57,569 bases of DNA from Actinomycetes bacterium. Lineage in GTDB: Bacteria; Actinomycetota; Actinomycetes; Actinomycetales; Dermatophilaceae. Of this stretch, positions 19,840 through 28,639 are shown one piece after another. The notes under the pieces are model-generated. The model did not search any database, was not told where the DNA came from, and worked only from the letters and a program-made list of their open reading frames with translations. The stretch covers positions 1 to 57,569 of the forward strand of contig JAKPEG010000102.1 in assembly GCA_029552065.1 (NCBI GenBank), read 5' to 3'. Positions within the stretch are counted from its first letter, which is position 1. Each line of letters starts with the position of its first letter. The position numbers and the translations under genes are program-made.

Positions 19840-19957
19840 CCGACTCGACACACACGGGGTATGCCGTCCCTGCGGCAGGTTCGTCCCCGTCGCGCGGGTC
19901 GCCTATGGACGGTGGACTCTCGAGCGCCCCGCGTGGGCGGAAGGAACGGTGGACGAC

Positions 19958-21010
19958 ATGGCCACGGCACAGGACAAGGACAAGGACAAGGACAAGGCCC
20001 TCGCCTCGGTGATGGGTCAGATCGAGAAGCAGCACGGCAAGGGCGCCGTCATGCGTCTGGGCGACGACGTGCGCCCGCCGATCGAGGTGATCCCCACGGG
20101 GTCCATCGCCCTCGACGTCGCGCTCGGGATCGGCGGCCTGCCGCGCGGGCGGGTCGTGGAGATCTACGGGCCGGAGAGCAGCGGCAAGACGACGGTGGCC
20201 CTGCACGCGGTCGCCAACGCCCAGCGGGGCGGCGGCATCGCCGCCTTCATCGACGCCGAGCACGCCCTCGACCCGGAATACGCCAAGAGCCTCGGCGTCG
20301 ACATCGACAACCTGCTCGTGAGCCAGCCCGACACGGGGGAGCAGGCGCTCGAGATCGCCGACATGCTCATCCGCTCGGGCGCGCTCGACATCATCGTCAT
20401 CGACTCGGTGGCTGCGCTCGTGCCGCGCGCCGAGATCGAGGGCGAGATGGGCGACTCCCACGTCGGTCTGCAGGCCCGGCTCATGTCCCAGGCGCTGCGC
20501 AAGATCACCGGGGCGCTCAACACCACCGGCACGACCGCGATCTTCATCAACCAGCTCCGGGAGAAGATCGGGGTGATGTTCGGCTCGCCCGAGACGACCA
20601 CGGGCGGCAAGGCGCTGAAGTTCTATGCCTCGGTGCGCCTGGACGTGCGTCGGATCGAGACCCTCAAGGACGGCTCCGAGGCGGTCGGCAACCGCACCCG
20701 GGTCAAGGTCGTCAAGAACAAGGTGAGCCCGCCCTTCAAGCAGGCCGAGTTCGACATCATCTATGGACACGGCATCTCCCGTGAGGGCGGCCTCATCGAC
20801 ATGGGGGTCGACCAGGGCTTCGTCCGCAAGGCTGGCGCCTGGTACACCTACGACGGCGACCAGCTCGGCCAGGGCAAGGAAAACGCCCGCCAGTTCCTCA
20901 GGGACAACCCCGACCTCGCCGACGAGCTCGAGAAGCGGATCAAGGAGAAGCTCGGGGTCGGTCCCCGGGTCGACCAGCCGGCCGTCGCCGACGTCCCGGT
21001 CGACTTCTGA
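19958..21010 (+). CDS. recA: Recombinase A
   Basis: Strand exchange and SOS coprotease. 350 residues. Walker A GPESSGKT at residues 71-78, the IDSVAALVP Walker B region, and the MAW-like [11 protein letters not shown] segment are all present. No intein interrupts it. An N-terminal DKDKDKDK run is unusual but harmless. ATG 19958 is chosen; an in-frame GTG at 19949 is also possible but lies almost on top of the AAGGAA ribosome site. recX follows 44 bases later. Confidence 0.98.
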   Translation: MATAQDKDKDKDKALASVMGQIEKQHGKGAVMRLGDDVRPPIEVIPTGSIALDVALGIGGLPRGRVVEIYGPESSGKTTVALHAVANAQRGGGIAAFIDAEHALDPEYAKSLGVDIDNLLVSQPDTGEQALEIADMLIRSGALDIIVIDSVAALVPRAEIEGEMGDSHVGLQARLMSQALRKITGALNTTGTTAIFINQLREKIGVMFGSPETTTGGKALKFYASVRLDVRRIETLKDGSEAVGNRTRVKVVKNKVSPPFKQAEFDIIYGHGISREGGLIDMGVDQGFVRKAGAWYTYDGDQLGQGKENARQFLRDNPDLADELEKRIKEKLGVGPRVDQPAVADVPVDF

Positions 21011-21054
21011 CCGGGCGTGGCCCGATCCGCGCACACCACCGCTGAGACCGATCG

Positions 21055-21750
21055 ATGACCGACGAGCCGCGCCGCGCGGCCGCCCTTGCCGCGCTCCGCG
21101 CGGCGGAGGCGGCCGCGGGGCTCGCTCCCCAGCGGGACCCCGGGTCGGCGGGCGACGATGCCGTGGACCCGCCGCCTCATCGGGTGTCCGGCCTGCCGGC
21201 GGATCTACCACCCCCATCCCCGCCCCCGCCGCCCGACCCGGCCGGGCAGGACGGCGAGCCTGATCCGCACGCGGTCGCCCACACCATCGTGATGCGGCAG
21301 TTGGCCATGGCGCCGCGCAGCCGGGCCCAGCTCGAACGCAAGCTCGCCCAACGGGGCTGCGATCCCGCGGTGGCTGCGGCGGTGCTCGACCGGCTCGCCT
21401 CGGCGGGTCTGGTCGACGATGCCGCCTTCGCGCAGACCCTCGTGCAGTCCCGCCGGCGCACCAAGGGCCTGGCCGGCGCGGCCCTGCTCGCCGAACTGCG
21501 GGAGAAAGGTGTCGACCCCGAACTCTCCCGGGCGGCCGTCGGCGGTCTGGACGAGCAGGCCGAGCGGGCCGAGCGGGCCCGCGCCGAGGAGCTGGTGGCC
21601 CGCAGGCTGCGCACGATGGCCGGCCTCGAGCCTCAGGTCCAGGCCCGTCGGCTGGCGGCGATGCTCACGCGCAAGGGCTACGGCCCTGGGGTGGCCTATG
21701 CGGTCGTCCGCGAGGCGATCAACTCCGCTCCCGAGCATCAGCGCGACTGA
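21055..21750 (+). CDS. recX: Regulatory protein RecX
   Basis: Binds RecA filaments and limits recombination. 231 residues: a variable Pro-rich N-terminus to about residue 70, then the RecX helical repeats (AHTIVMRQLAMAPRSRAQLERKLAQRG near 74-100; LVDDAAFAQTLVQSRR; GLAGAALLAELREKGV). The last repeat is at the C-terminus (AMLTRKGYGPGVAYAVVREAI). It follows recA directly, as in most actinobacteria. Confidence 0.94.
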   Translation: MTDEPRRAAALAALRAAEAAAGLAPQRDPGSAGDDAVDPPPHRVSGLPADLPPPSPPPPPDPAGQDGEPDPHAVAHTIVMRQLAMAPRSRAQLERKLAQRGCDPAVAAAVLDRLASAGLVDDAAFAQTLVQSRRRTKGLAGAALLAELREKGVDPELSRAAVGGLDEQAERAERARAEELVARRLRTMAGLEPQVQARRLAAMLTRKGYGPGVAYAVVREAINSAPEHQRD

Positions 21751-21825
21751 CGAACCGGCCCGCCCCGGTCGCCGCAGGTCGACGTCTGGGCACGCGCGCG
21801 GGGCGGAGCGATAGCCTCACTCGTC

Positions 21826-22320
21826 GTGGACTATCGCGACTACGACACCCGGCTCGCGGCATACGCCGCCATCGTCGAGCAGCGGCAGGGGCGCGAGCAC
21901 GTCCTGCTCGCGCTGTGGAACGAGGGCGAGGTCCCCATGTGGACGATGCCCGGCGGCGGGGTCGAGCTCGACGAGTCGGTCGAGCAGGCTGCGGTCCGCG
22001 AGGTGCTCGAGGAGACCGGCTTTGCCGTGGAGCTCACCGGCCTGCTCGGGGTGGACAGCTTCGTGCTGCCGGCCGGGGTGCGGGTCAACACAAGCGACCG
22101 GCCGCTCAAGTCCGTGCGGGTCGTCTTCTCGGCCCGGATCGTCGGCGGCGAACTCACCCACGAGCAGGACGGCACGACCGACGAGGCACGCTGGATCCCG
22201 GTCGAGGAGGTCGCCGACCTGGTGCGGGTCTCGCTCGTCGACGCCGCCCTGTCGATGGACCGGGGATCGCGTGGGACTGCCGAGGCGGCGACCGCGCTGG
22301 TGGGGCGTCCCGGCAGGTGA
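21826..22320 (+). CDS. Nudix hydrolase
   Basis: 164 residues from a GTG at 21826. The Nudix box is complete (GVELDESVEQAAVREVLEETGF near residues 45-66), so it should cleave a nucleoside diphosphate linked to some moiety. The substrate cannot be told from sequence. Homologues next to recX are common in actinobacteria but not characterised. Confidence 0.9.
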   Translation: MDYRDYDTRLAAYAAIVEQRQGREHVLLALWNEGEVPMWTMPGGGVELDESVEQAAVREVLEETGFAVELTGLLGVDSFVLPAGVRVNTSDRPLKSVRVVFSARIVGGELTHEQDGTTDEARWIPVEEVADLVRVSLVDAALSMDRGSRGTAEAATALVGRPGR

Positions 22321-22350
22321 CCCACCCACCCGAGCCAGTCGAGAGTTGAT

Positions 22351-22366
22351 ATACCCTCGGGGGTAT
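22351..22366. promoter_or_regulatory. CsoR/CstR-like operator palindrome
   Basis: ATACCC-TCGG-GGGTAT is a perfect 6-bp inverted repeat in an AT-rich setting (TTGATATACC), unusual for this genome, so it probably overlaps a -10 element. ATACCC...GGGTAT sites are typical operators of the CsoR/CstR family, which sense copper or persulfide. The only gene downstream on this strand is the small Cys protein at 22428. No csoR/cstR gene is in the window. Confidence 0.6.
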
Positions 22367-22427
22367 TGCAGGAGAGACGCGGAGGCCGACCGGGCACGGC
22401 GTCGAGAGCGAAGAGGTGACCGCACGC

Positions 22428-22586
22428 ATGTGCTCACGGGTGAAGTGCCGCCGTTGTGGCAAGACGACCTGGTCCGGGTGCGGCCAGCACGTCCAGCAGG
22501 TCATGGCCGGCGTGCCCAAGGCACAGCGGTGCGAGTGCCCGCCGCCCGAGCCGGGTGGCCTGTTCAAGAAGCTCTTCGGTCGCTGA
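22428..22586 (+). CDS. Small Cys-rich protein, putative metal/thiol-linked
   Basis: 52 residues, with AGAGG about 10 bases before the ATG. Cysteines fall at residues 2, 7, 10, 18, 35 and 37: MCSRVKCRRCGKTTWSGCGQ (residues 1-20), later QRCECPPPEPGG, ending in a basic-hydrophobic FKKLFGR. The CxxCGKTTWxGCGxHV pattern recurs in short uncharacterised proteins of many bacteria (from memory). The four N-terminal Cys could bind zinc or copper. The CsoR/CstR-like operator 62 bases upstream hints at regulation by copper or reactive sulfur. Function unknown. Confidence 0.82.
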   Translation: MCSRVKCRRCGKTTWSGCGQHVQQVMAGVPKAQRCECPPPEPGGLFKKLFGR

Positions 22587-22646
22587 GCCCACGGCTTCGG
22601 TCGCGGCAGGGTGCAAGGCGCGTGACCGTCATGAGGACCGTGGCCG

Positions 22647-23564
22647 TCACGAAGCCGTTTCGGCGAGGATGCGCTCGAGCGTCGCAAGGCTCCGGCGCGC
22701 GAATTGCGGTGCGGTGCGCTCGTAGTAGACCAGCCCGCTGATCGCGGGCACGAGTGCCCAGCCCCGTCCGCGCAGCCAGGCCGCGTGGTCGAGTCCCATC
22801 GCCGCCCGGAAGGTCCCCGCCGCCTGCGGTGGGAGGAAGCCCCACGCGGCGTTGAGTTCGACCGCCGGATCGCCCGCGCCCAGGCTGCCCCAGTCGATGA
22901 CGGCGCTCACCCGACCGGCGCGGACGAGCACATTGCCCTCGTGGACGTCGCCGTGGACCCATGCGGGAGGCCCGGAAGGCCCGGGCGCGGAGAGCGACTC
23001 CTCCCAGGCGTCCAGCACCGCAGCCCCGTTGACGCGCTCGCCGGCCCGGGTCGTCCACTCCCGGACCCATTCGTCGCAGCTGCCCAGGCTGGATCCGCGG
23101 GCACCATCCGGCCGGACCGGTGCCTTCGACGCGTCGATCGTACGGAGGCGGACGAGGAAGGCGGCGAGCTCGTGGGCGAGCGGCTCCCAGGCGACGTTGT
23201 CGTCCGCCCCGCCGAGGTGGCGTGCGGTCACCGGTTCCCCCTCGAACCACGGGACGACCGTCCACTCGAAGGGGTAGTCGAGGTCGGGTCGGCCGAGGGC
23301 CACCGGGGCAGGCACCGGCAGCGGAAGCTGGGGCGCGAGCCAGGGGAGCCACGCATACTCGCGCGCCGGCGCCTGGGCCGCCCAGTCGATGCGCGGCAGG
23401 CGGACGAGCAGCTCCTCGCCCAAGCGGACCAGCTGGTTGTCGGTCCCGAGCGGTGGCAACCGGCGCAGCGGCAGGCCACGCCACTGCGGGAACTGCCGAT
23501 CCACGAGTCGCCGGACGAGGTGGTCGTCGACGGTGAGCTCGCCCTCGTGCATGCCGCTGGACAT
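22647..23564 (-). CDS. Aminoglycoside phosphotransferase (APH)-family kinase
   Basis: 305 residues from ATG 23564 (a GTG 9 bases upstream is also possible; neither has a strong ribosome site). The catalytic loop VHGDVHEGNVLV near residue 210 and VIDWGSLGAGDPAVEL (the D of the metal loop) match the APH/choline-kinase fold. N-terminal GTDNQLVRLGEELLVRLPR fits the nucleotide loop. Homologues next to miaB are usually of unknown substrate, so resistance should not be assumed. It is divergent from miaB. Confidence 0.88.
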   Translation of the reverse strand: MSSGMHEGELTVDDHLVRRLVDRQFPQWRGLPLRRLPPLGTDNQLVRLGEELLVRLPRIDWAAQAPAREYAWLPWLAPQLPLPVPAPVALGRPDLDYPFEWTVVPWFEGEPVTARHLGGADDNVAWEPLAHELAAFLVRLRTIDASKAPVRPDGARGSSLGSCDEWVREWTTRAGERVNGAAVLDAWEESLSAPGPSGPPAWVHGDVHEGNVLVRAGRVSAVIDWGSLGAGDPAVELNAAWGFLPPQAAGTFRAAMGLDHAAWLRGRGWALVPAISGLVYYERTAPQFARRSLATLERILAETAS

Positions 23565-23644
23565 GCGGCGCACGCTAGTGGGGCCTCGCTCGACGGGCCA
23601 ACGAATTCTCCGCCGGCCGGGCAGCGCTTACCCTTGTCGATGCC

Positions 23645-25243
23645 ATGAGCCCCACCCAGCCCGCCGCGCCCGTCGCCTCCGCCCCACAGCAGGGCACGCC
23701 TGTCCCGACTCGCCCACCGCGGGCCGTTCGCACCTACGACGTGCGCACCCACGGCTGCCAGATGAACGTCCACGACTCCGAGCGCCTCGCCGGCCTGCTC
23801 GAGACGGCCGGCCTGGTCGACCTCGCGAGCCTGCCCGCCGACGTCCGCCCGGCCGCCGCTGACGTCGTCGTCTTCAACACCTGTGCGGTGCGGGAGAACG
23901 CGAGCAACAAGCTCTACGGCAACCTCGGCCAGCTGCGTCCGGCCAAGCTGGCCAATCCCGACATGCAGATCGCCGTCGGCGGCTGCCTCGCCCAGAACGA
24001 CCGCGACCAGATCGTGGCGCGCGCCCCGTGGGTCGACGTCGTCTTCGGCACCCACAACATCGGCAGCCTTCCCGCGCTGCTCGACCGCGCCCGGCACAAC
24101 AAGCGGGCCGAGGTCGAGATCCTCGAGAGCCTCTCGACCTTCCCCTCGACCCTGCCGACCCGTCGTGACAGCGCCTATGCCGCGTGGGTCTCGATCTCGG
24201 TCGGCTGCAACAACACGTGCACCTTCTGCATCGTGCCGAGCCTGCGCGGCCGCGAGCAGGACCGGGCGCCGGAGCAGATCCTCGCCGAGATCCGCGCGCT
24301 CGTCGCGCAGGGCGTCGTCGAGATCACCTTGCTCGGGCAGAACGTCAATACCTACGGCGTCGAGTTCGGCGACCGGCTCGCCTTCGGCAAGCTGTTGCGT
24401 GCCTGCGGCCGGGTCGAGGGCCTCGAACGGGTGCGGTTCACCAGTCCCCACCCGGCGGCCTTCACCACGGACGTCATCGAGGCGATGGCCCAGACCCCCA
24501 ACGTCATGCCGAGCCTGCACATGCCCCTGCAGTCCGGATCCGACCCGATCCTGCGGGCGATGCGTCGGTCCTATCGCAGCGAACGCTTCCTCGGGATCCT
24601 CGACGAGGTCCGCGCCCACATCCCCGACGCGGCGATCACCACCGACCTCATCGTCGGCTTCCCCGGCGAGAGCGAGGCCGACTTCCAGGCCACCCTCGAC
24701 GTGGTCGCGGCGGCCCGCTTCTCCAGCGCCTTCACCTTCCAGTACTCGATCCGTCCCGGCACTCCGGCCGCGACGATGCCCGACCAGGTGCCCAAGGCGG
24801 TCGTCCAGGAACGCTTCGACCGGCTCATCGCCCTGCAGGAGGAGATCTCCTGGGCCGGCAATCGGGCCTGGGAGGGCCGCGAGGTCGAGGTACTCGTCGC
24901 GCCCGGTGAGGGCCGCAAGGACGTCGAGACCCAGCGGATGAGTGGCCGCGCGCGCGACAACCGGCTTGTCCACTTCGCCGTGCCGGACGGCATACCGGCG
25001 GGTCGGCGGCCCCGACCGGGCGACCTGGTCACCGTCGGGGTCACCTATGGTGCGCCGCATCACCTCGTCGCCGACTCCGCCCGCGATGCCGGCACGTATG
25101 CCGTGCGCCGCACCGCCGGGGGCGACGCCTGGGAAGCCTTGCAGGACAACGCCACCGGGCAAGCGCGTCGACCGGCGGTCGCCCTCGGCCTGCCGACCGT
25201 CGGGACACCCGCACCGACCCTGGCCGCGCCCGGCTGCCGCTGA
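23645..25243 (+). CDS. miaB: tRNA-2-methylthio-N6-dimethylallyladenosine synthase MiaB
   Basis: A radical-SAM methylthiolase modifying A37 of tRNAs after MiaA. 532 residues with a roughly 28-residue Pro/Ala-rich N-terminal extension before [13 protein letters not shown]. Three N-terminal-domain Cys ([19 protein letters not shown]), then the radical-SAM CxxxCxxC as CNNTCTFC near residue 190, and a TRAM domain plus C-terminal tail. It heads the miaB-def-miaA-dapF row. Confidence 0.97.
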   Translation: MSPTQPAAPVASAPQQGTPVPTRPPRAVRTYDVRTHGCQMNVHDSERLAGLLETAGLVDLASLPADVRPAAADVVVFNTCAVRENASNKLYGNLGQLRPAKLANPDMQIAVGGCLAQNDRDQIVARAPWVDVVFGTHNIGSLPALLDRARHNKRAEVEILESLSTFPSTLPTRRDSAYAAWVSISVGCNNTCTFCIVPSLRGREQDRAPEQILAEIRALVAQGVVEITLLGQNVNTYGVEFGDRLAFGKLLRACGRVEGLERVRFTSPHPAAFTTDVIEAMAQTPNVMPSLHMPLQSGSDPILRAMRRSYRSERFLGILDEVRAHIPDAAITTDLIVGFPGESEADFQATLDVVAAARFSSAFTFQYSIRPGTPAATMPDQVPKAVVQERFDRLIALQEEISWAGNRAWEGREVEVLVAPGEGRKDVETQRMSGRARDNRLVHFAVPDGIPAGRRPRPGDLVTVGVTYGAPHHLVADSARDAGTYAVRRTAGGDAWEALQDNATGQARRPAVALGLPTVGTPAPTLAAPGCR

Positions 25244-25265
25244 GCGACATGGTTGACTGAGCCTC

Positions 25266-25868
25266 ATGTCCGTGCGCCCCGTGGTCATCACCGGCGAGCC
25301 CGTCCTGCACCGGGTGGCCGCCCGGGTCGAGCATTTCGACGACGAGCTCGCCGCGCTCGTGGCGGACATGTTCGACACGATGGACGCCGCCCACGGGGTC
25401 GGCCTGGCCGCCCCCCAGATCGGGGTGGGCCTGCGGATCTTCGTCTACGAGATGCCCAACGACGACGGGGTCCCGGCCCGCGGAGTCGTCGTCAACCCGA
25501 TGCTCGCGCTGTCCAAGGTGCCCGAGGGCCGGCCCGACCCGGACACCGAGTCCGAGGGCTGCCTGTCCGTGCCGGGAGAGCACTTCCCGTTGCGCCGGGC
25601 GGAGACCGCGATCGTCCACGGGCAGGACCTCGCCGGCGAGCCGGTCGAGTTCACTGCGACCGGGTGGTTCGCGCGGTGCATGCAGCACGAATTCGATCAC
25701 CTCAACGGCAAGCTCTATGTCGACCGGCTCGACGACAAGCAGGCCCGCAAGGCCCGCAAGGCGGTGAAGGCCGCCGGCTGGGGCACCCCGGGGCACTCCT
25801 GGCTGCCCGGGGTCGACCCCGACCCGTTCGGGCACGACGAGCCCGACGATGAGCACGACGAGCTCTGA
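25266..25868 (+). CDS. def: Peptide deformylase
   Basis: Removes the formyl group from nascent N-terminal Met. 200 residues. All three metal-site motifs are intact: GVGLAAPQIGV near residue 46, ESEGCLSVPG (Cys ligand) near 100, and QHEFDHLNG (HExxH) near 142. The acidic His/Asp-rich tail overlaps the miaA start by 20 bases. Its place between miaB and miaA suggests co-transcription with tRNA modification. Confidence 0.97.
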   Translation: MSVRPVVITGEPVLHRVAARVEHFDDELAALVADMFDTMDAAHGVGLAAPQIGVGLRIFVYEMPNDDGVPARGVVVNPMLALSKVPEGRPDPDTESEGCLSVPGEHFPLRRAETAIVHGQDLAGEPVEFTATGWFARCMQHEFDHLNGKLYVDRLDDKQARKARKAVKAAGWGTPGHSWLPGVDPDPFGHDEPDDEHDEL

Positions 25869-26817
25869 GCCGACTCCCGGGCGGCGGGTCCTCGCGATCG
25901 TCGGCGCGACGGCGACCGGCAAGTCGGCCCTCGCCGTCACGCTCGCCCTGCGCCTGGGCGGCGAGGTCGTCAACGCCGACGCGATGGCTCTCTACCGGGG
26001 GATGGACATCGGCACCGCCACCCCCACCCTCGCCGAACGACGGGGCGTCCCGCACCACCAGCTCGACGTCCTCGAGGTGACGCAGGAGGCGAGCGTCGCG
26101 GCATACCAGCGGGAGGCTCGCGCCGACCTCGCGGGCGTGGCCGCCCGCGGTCGGGTGCCCATCCTCGCCGGTGGGTCGGGGCTCTACGTCCGGGCCGCCC
26201 TCGACCGGCTCGACATCCCGCCGACGGACCCGGCCGTCCGCGCCCGGCTCGAGGAGGAGCTCGCCGAGCGTGGCATCGAGGTACTCCGTGCCCGCCTCGT
26301 CACCTCCGATCCCGTTGCCGCACAACGTATCGAGCCCAACAATGCCCGCAGGATCGTCCGTGCCCTCGAGGTGATCGCGCTCACCGGGCGACCGTTCAGC
26401 GCTAGCCTGCCGACCCGCGAGCACGTGCGCCCGACGACGATGATCGGCCTGAGCCTCGACCGGGCGACCCTCGACCGCCGGATCGACGAGCGGGCCACCC
26501 GGATGTGGTCCGACGGCCTGCCCGCCGAGGTCGAGCGCCTGCTGCCGGCCGGGCTCGAGCAGGGCCGTACCGCCCGCACGGCCCTCGGCTACGCCCAGGC
26601 GATCGCCCAGCTGCGCGGCGAACTCACCGAGGCCGAGGCGATCGCGGCGACGGCCCAGGCGACCCGCCGGTTCGCCCGGCGGCAGGAGGCGTGGTTCCGC
26701 CCCGACCCCCGCGTGCACTGGCTGCCGGCCGACGCACCCGACCTGCTGGATCGGGCGCTCGCCCTCGCGGGGCGTGCCAAAGAGGGGGCAGGCGAGCAGG
26801 GAGAATGGTCGGCATGA
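25849..26817 (+). CDS. miaA: tRNA dimethylallyltransferase MiaA
   Basis: Adds the dimethylallyl group to tRNA A37, the substrate of MiaB. 322 residues. P-loop GATATGKS at residues 19-26, then NADAMALYRGMDIGTATPT, with the DAMALYR and GGSGLY segments of the family. The start lies inside def (20-base overlap) and the stop overlaps the dapF ATG (ATGA). Confidence 0.97.
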   Translation: MSTTSSEPTPGRRVLAIVGATATGKSALAVTLALRLGGEVVNADAMALYRGMDIGTATPTLAERRGVPHHQLDVLEVTQEASVAAYQREARADLAGVAARGRVPILAGGSGLYVRAALDRLDIPPTDPAVRARLEEELAERGIEVLRARLVTSDPVAAQRIEPNNARRIVRALEVIALTGRPFSASLPTREHVRPTTMIGLSLDRATLDRRIDERATRMWSDGLPAEVERLLPAGLEQGRTARTALGYAQAIAQLRGELTEAEAIAATAQATRRFARRQEAWFRPDPRVHWLPADAPDLLDRALALAGRAKEGAGEQGEWSA

Positions 26818-27683
26818 CGGCAGCGACCGCCCTACGTTTCACCAAGGGGCACGGCACCGAGAACGACTTCGTCCTCGTGCCCGACCCCGAGGGCGAGCTC
26901 GTCCTCGACCCCGCACGGGTGCGCGCCCTCACCGACCGTCGCGCGGGGATCGGCGCCGACGGGGTCATCCGGGTCGTGCCGACGAGCCTCGCCGCCGAGC
27001 CCGAGGTGCGTGCCCAGGCGGGCGAGGCTGCGTGGTTCATGGACTATCGCAACGCCGACGGGTCGATCGCCCAGATGTGCGGCAACGGCACCCGGGTGTT
27101 CGCGGCATACCTGCGTCGGGAGGGCCTCGAGAGCGCCGACAGCTTCGCCATCGCGACCCGGGCCGGCGTGCGTCAGGTGAACGCCACTCCCCAGGGCTAT
27201 GCCGTCGACCTGGGCCGGGCCCGGGTCGACGAGTCGGACGACGCCCGGCGGACGGGCTTCAACGCCGTCGTCCACAGCCACGGCGGCCCCGAGCTGCCGG
27301 GACTCCGGGTCGACGTGGGCAATCCGCACACCGTCGTGGTCCTGCCGCCCGGCACGGCGCTGGACACCCTCGACCTCGGCGTCGTCCCGCATGTCGCACC
27401 GACCCCGTCGGAGGGCACAAACGTCGAGTTCGTCCACCTCGTGGGGCCCGGGCACATCGCCATGCGGGTCTACGAACGCGGCGTGGGGGAGACCCGCTCG
27501 TGCGGCACCGGGGCCGTGGCCGCCGCCCTCGCGACCCGGTGGTGGGAGGGCCCCGACGAGGGCAACCGCCGGTGGATCGTCGACGTCCCGGGCGGGCGGC
27601 TCACCGTCACCCACACCCTCGAGGGCACCGCCGTGCTCGCCGGCCCGGCCGTCCTCGTCGCCGACGGGGTCTGCGAGCTCTGA
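26814..27683 (+). CDS. dapF: Diaminopimelate epimerase
   Basis: Interconverts LL- and meso-diaminopimelate for lysine and peptidoglycan. 289 residues from ATG 26814, which overlaps the miaA stop; ATG 26805 is an in-frame alternative. The two active-site Cys are visible: MCGNGTR (Cys near residue 89) and SCGTGAVAAAL (Cys near 230). N-terminal KGHGTENDFVLV matches the family (usually GTxND). The meso-DAP pathway fits an actinomycete wall. Confidence 0.97.
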   Translation: MTAATALRFTKGHGTENDFVLVPDPEGELVLDPARVRALTDRRAGIGADGVIRVVPTSLAAEPEVRAQAGEAAWFMDYRNADGSIAQMCGNGTRVFAAYLRREGLESADSFAIATRAGVRQVNATPQGYAVDLGRARVDESDDARRTGFNAVVHSHGGPELPGLRVDVGNPHTVVVLPPGTALDTLDLGVVPHVAPTPSEGTNVEFVHLVGPGHIAMRVYERGVGETRSCGTGAVAAALATRWWEGPDEGNRRWIVDVPGGRLTVTHTLEGTAVLAGPAVLVADGVCEL

Positions 27684-27733
27684 CCTGCACCTCGGCGAGG
27701 CGCGCGTCTCGGCGCGGCGTGGCGCGAGCGGCT

Positions 27734-28336
27734 TCAGCCGCGGACCGCGAGCACCCGGAAGCCCTTGTCGGTCGTGACCCGCTCACCCGGCATACCGAGC
27801 TCGCTGGTGATCCACCGCGCGAGCGAGTCGGCACCGAGCGCCTTGGCGACCACGAGGTATGCCGTGCCGCCCGCCTCCAGCCGTGGCAGCCAGGTCCGCA
27901 GGAGCTCGTGGAGTGCGGGCTTACCCACCCGGATGGGCGGATTGGACCAGATCGTCGCGAACCGCATCCCCGCGGGGATCTCGGCCGCGGTCACCGCCCG
28001 GATCCGGTCGAGGCCGAGCGACCCCGCATTCGCGCGGGTGAGCTCGAGGGCTCGTTCGTTGACGTCGAGCGCCCACACGTCGGCCCGCGGCGCACGCAGC
28101 GCGAGGGTGAGCGCGATCGGCCCCCAGCCGCAGCCGAGATCGAGCAGGTGGCCCGCGGCCGGAGGCTCGGGAACCGCGTGCAGGAGGACGGCGGTGCCGG
28201 TGTCGAGGTGGTCGGGGGAGAACACCCCGCTCGCCGTGTGCAGCGGCACGACCCGCCCGGCGAGTTCGACGTGCACGAGCCTGCGCTCGTCCGCGCTCGC
28301 GGGGTGGGCGCTGAAGTAGTGGTCGGTGCCTGGCAT
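27734..28336 (-). CDS. RsmC-like class I methyltransferase
   Basis: 200 residues from ATG 28336 (MPGTDHYFSAHP). SAM-binding motif DLGCGWGPIAL near residue 62 and catalytic NPPIRVGK near 130 mark a methyltransferase-small-domain guanine N2-methylase of the RsmC/RlmG type (16S or 23S rRNA). The usual N-terminal half of E. coli RsmC is missing, as in many actinobacterial homologues. The exact target is not determinable. Convergent with dapF, divergent from hflX. Confidence 0.88.
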   Translation of the reverse strand: MPGTDHYFSAHPASADERRLVHVELAGRVVPLHTASGVFSPDHLDTGTAVLLHAVPEPPAAGHLLDLGCGWGPIALTLALRAPRADVWALDVNERALELTRANAGSLGLDRIRAVTAAEIPAGMRFATIWSNPPIRVGKPALHELLRTWLPRLEAGGTAYLVVAKALGADSLARWITSELGMPGERVTTDKGFRVLAVRG

Positions 28337-28639
28337 CACCGGCCAGGCTAAGCCACTCCCGCACGGCGCGCGGACCGGGAAGACACGATGGCAACGCAGG
28401 GGCGTGCCGGTGCGGCTGGCCGCCGCCTCGAGCTGCCCGGAAGCATCGTCGTGGGCGTGAGCCCCACTCACCTGGACTCGACCGTGCTCGATTGGTCGGC
28501 CGAGACGGCCGTGACCGACGTGTTCGCGGCGCCCCCGGGTGCGAGACCGTTCTTGCGTCGGGGATACCGCGCGGCCGGGCGAGGTGTCGGCATAAACCTG
28601 TCGGCAGCACCGTTGCCCGCATGACAGGCTGGGAGGGCC
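28337..28639. other. 303-base divergent gap between the methyltransferase and hflX
   Basis: It should hold promoters for both genes; CATAAA near 28591 is the best -10-like block for hflX. A 78-codon plus-strand frame (28388-28624) has no recognisable domain and no convincing ribosome site, so I do not call it a gene. GGGAGGG at 28631 is the hflX ribosome site. Confidence 0.5.

Noticed and set aside
22647-23564. Aminoglycoside resistance gene
   Set aside because: The fold is APH-like, but the family has many other substrates and the context is housekeeping.
28388-28624. 78-codon plus-strand gene before hflX
   Set aside because: No ribosome site, no domain, and it lies in a divergent promoter gap.
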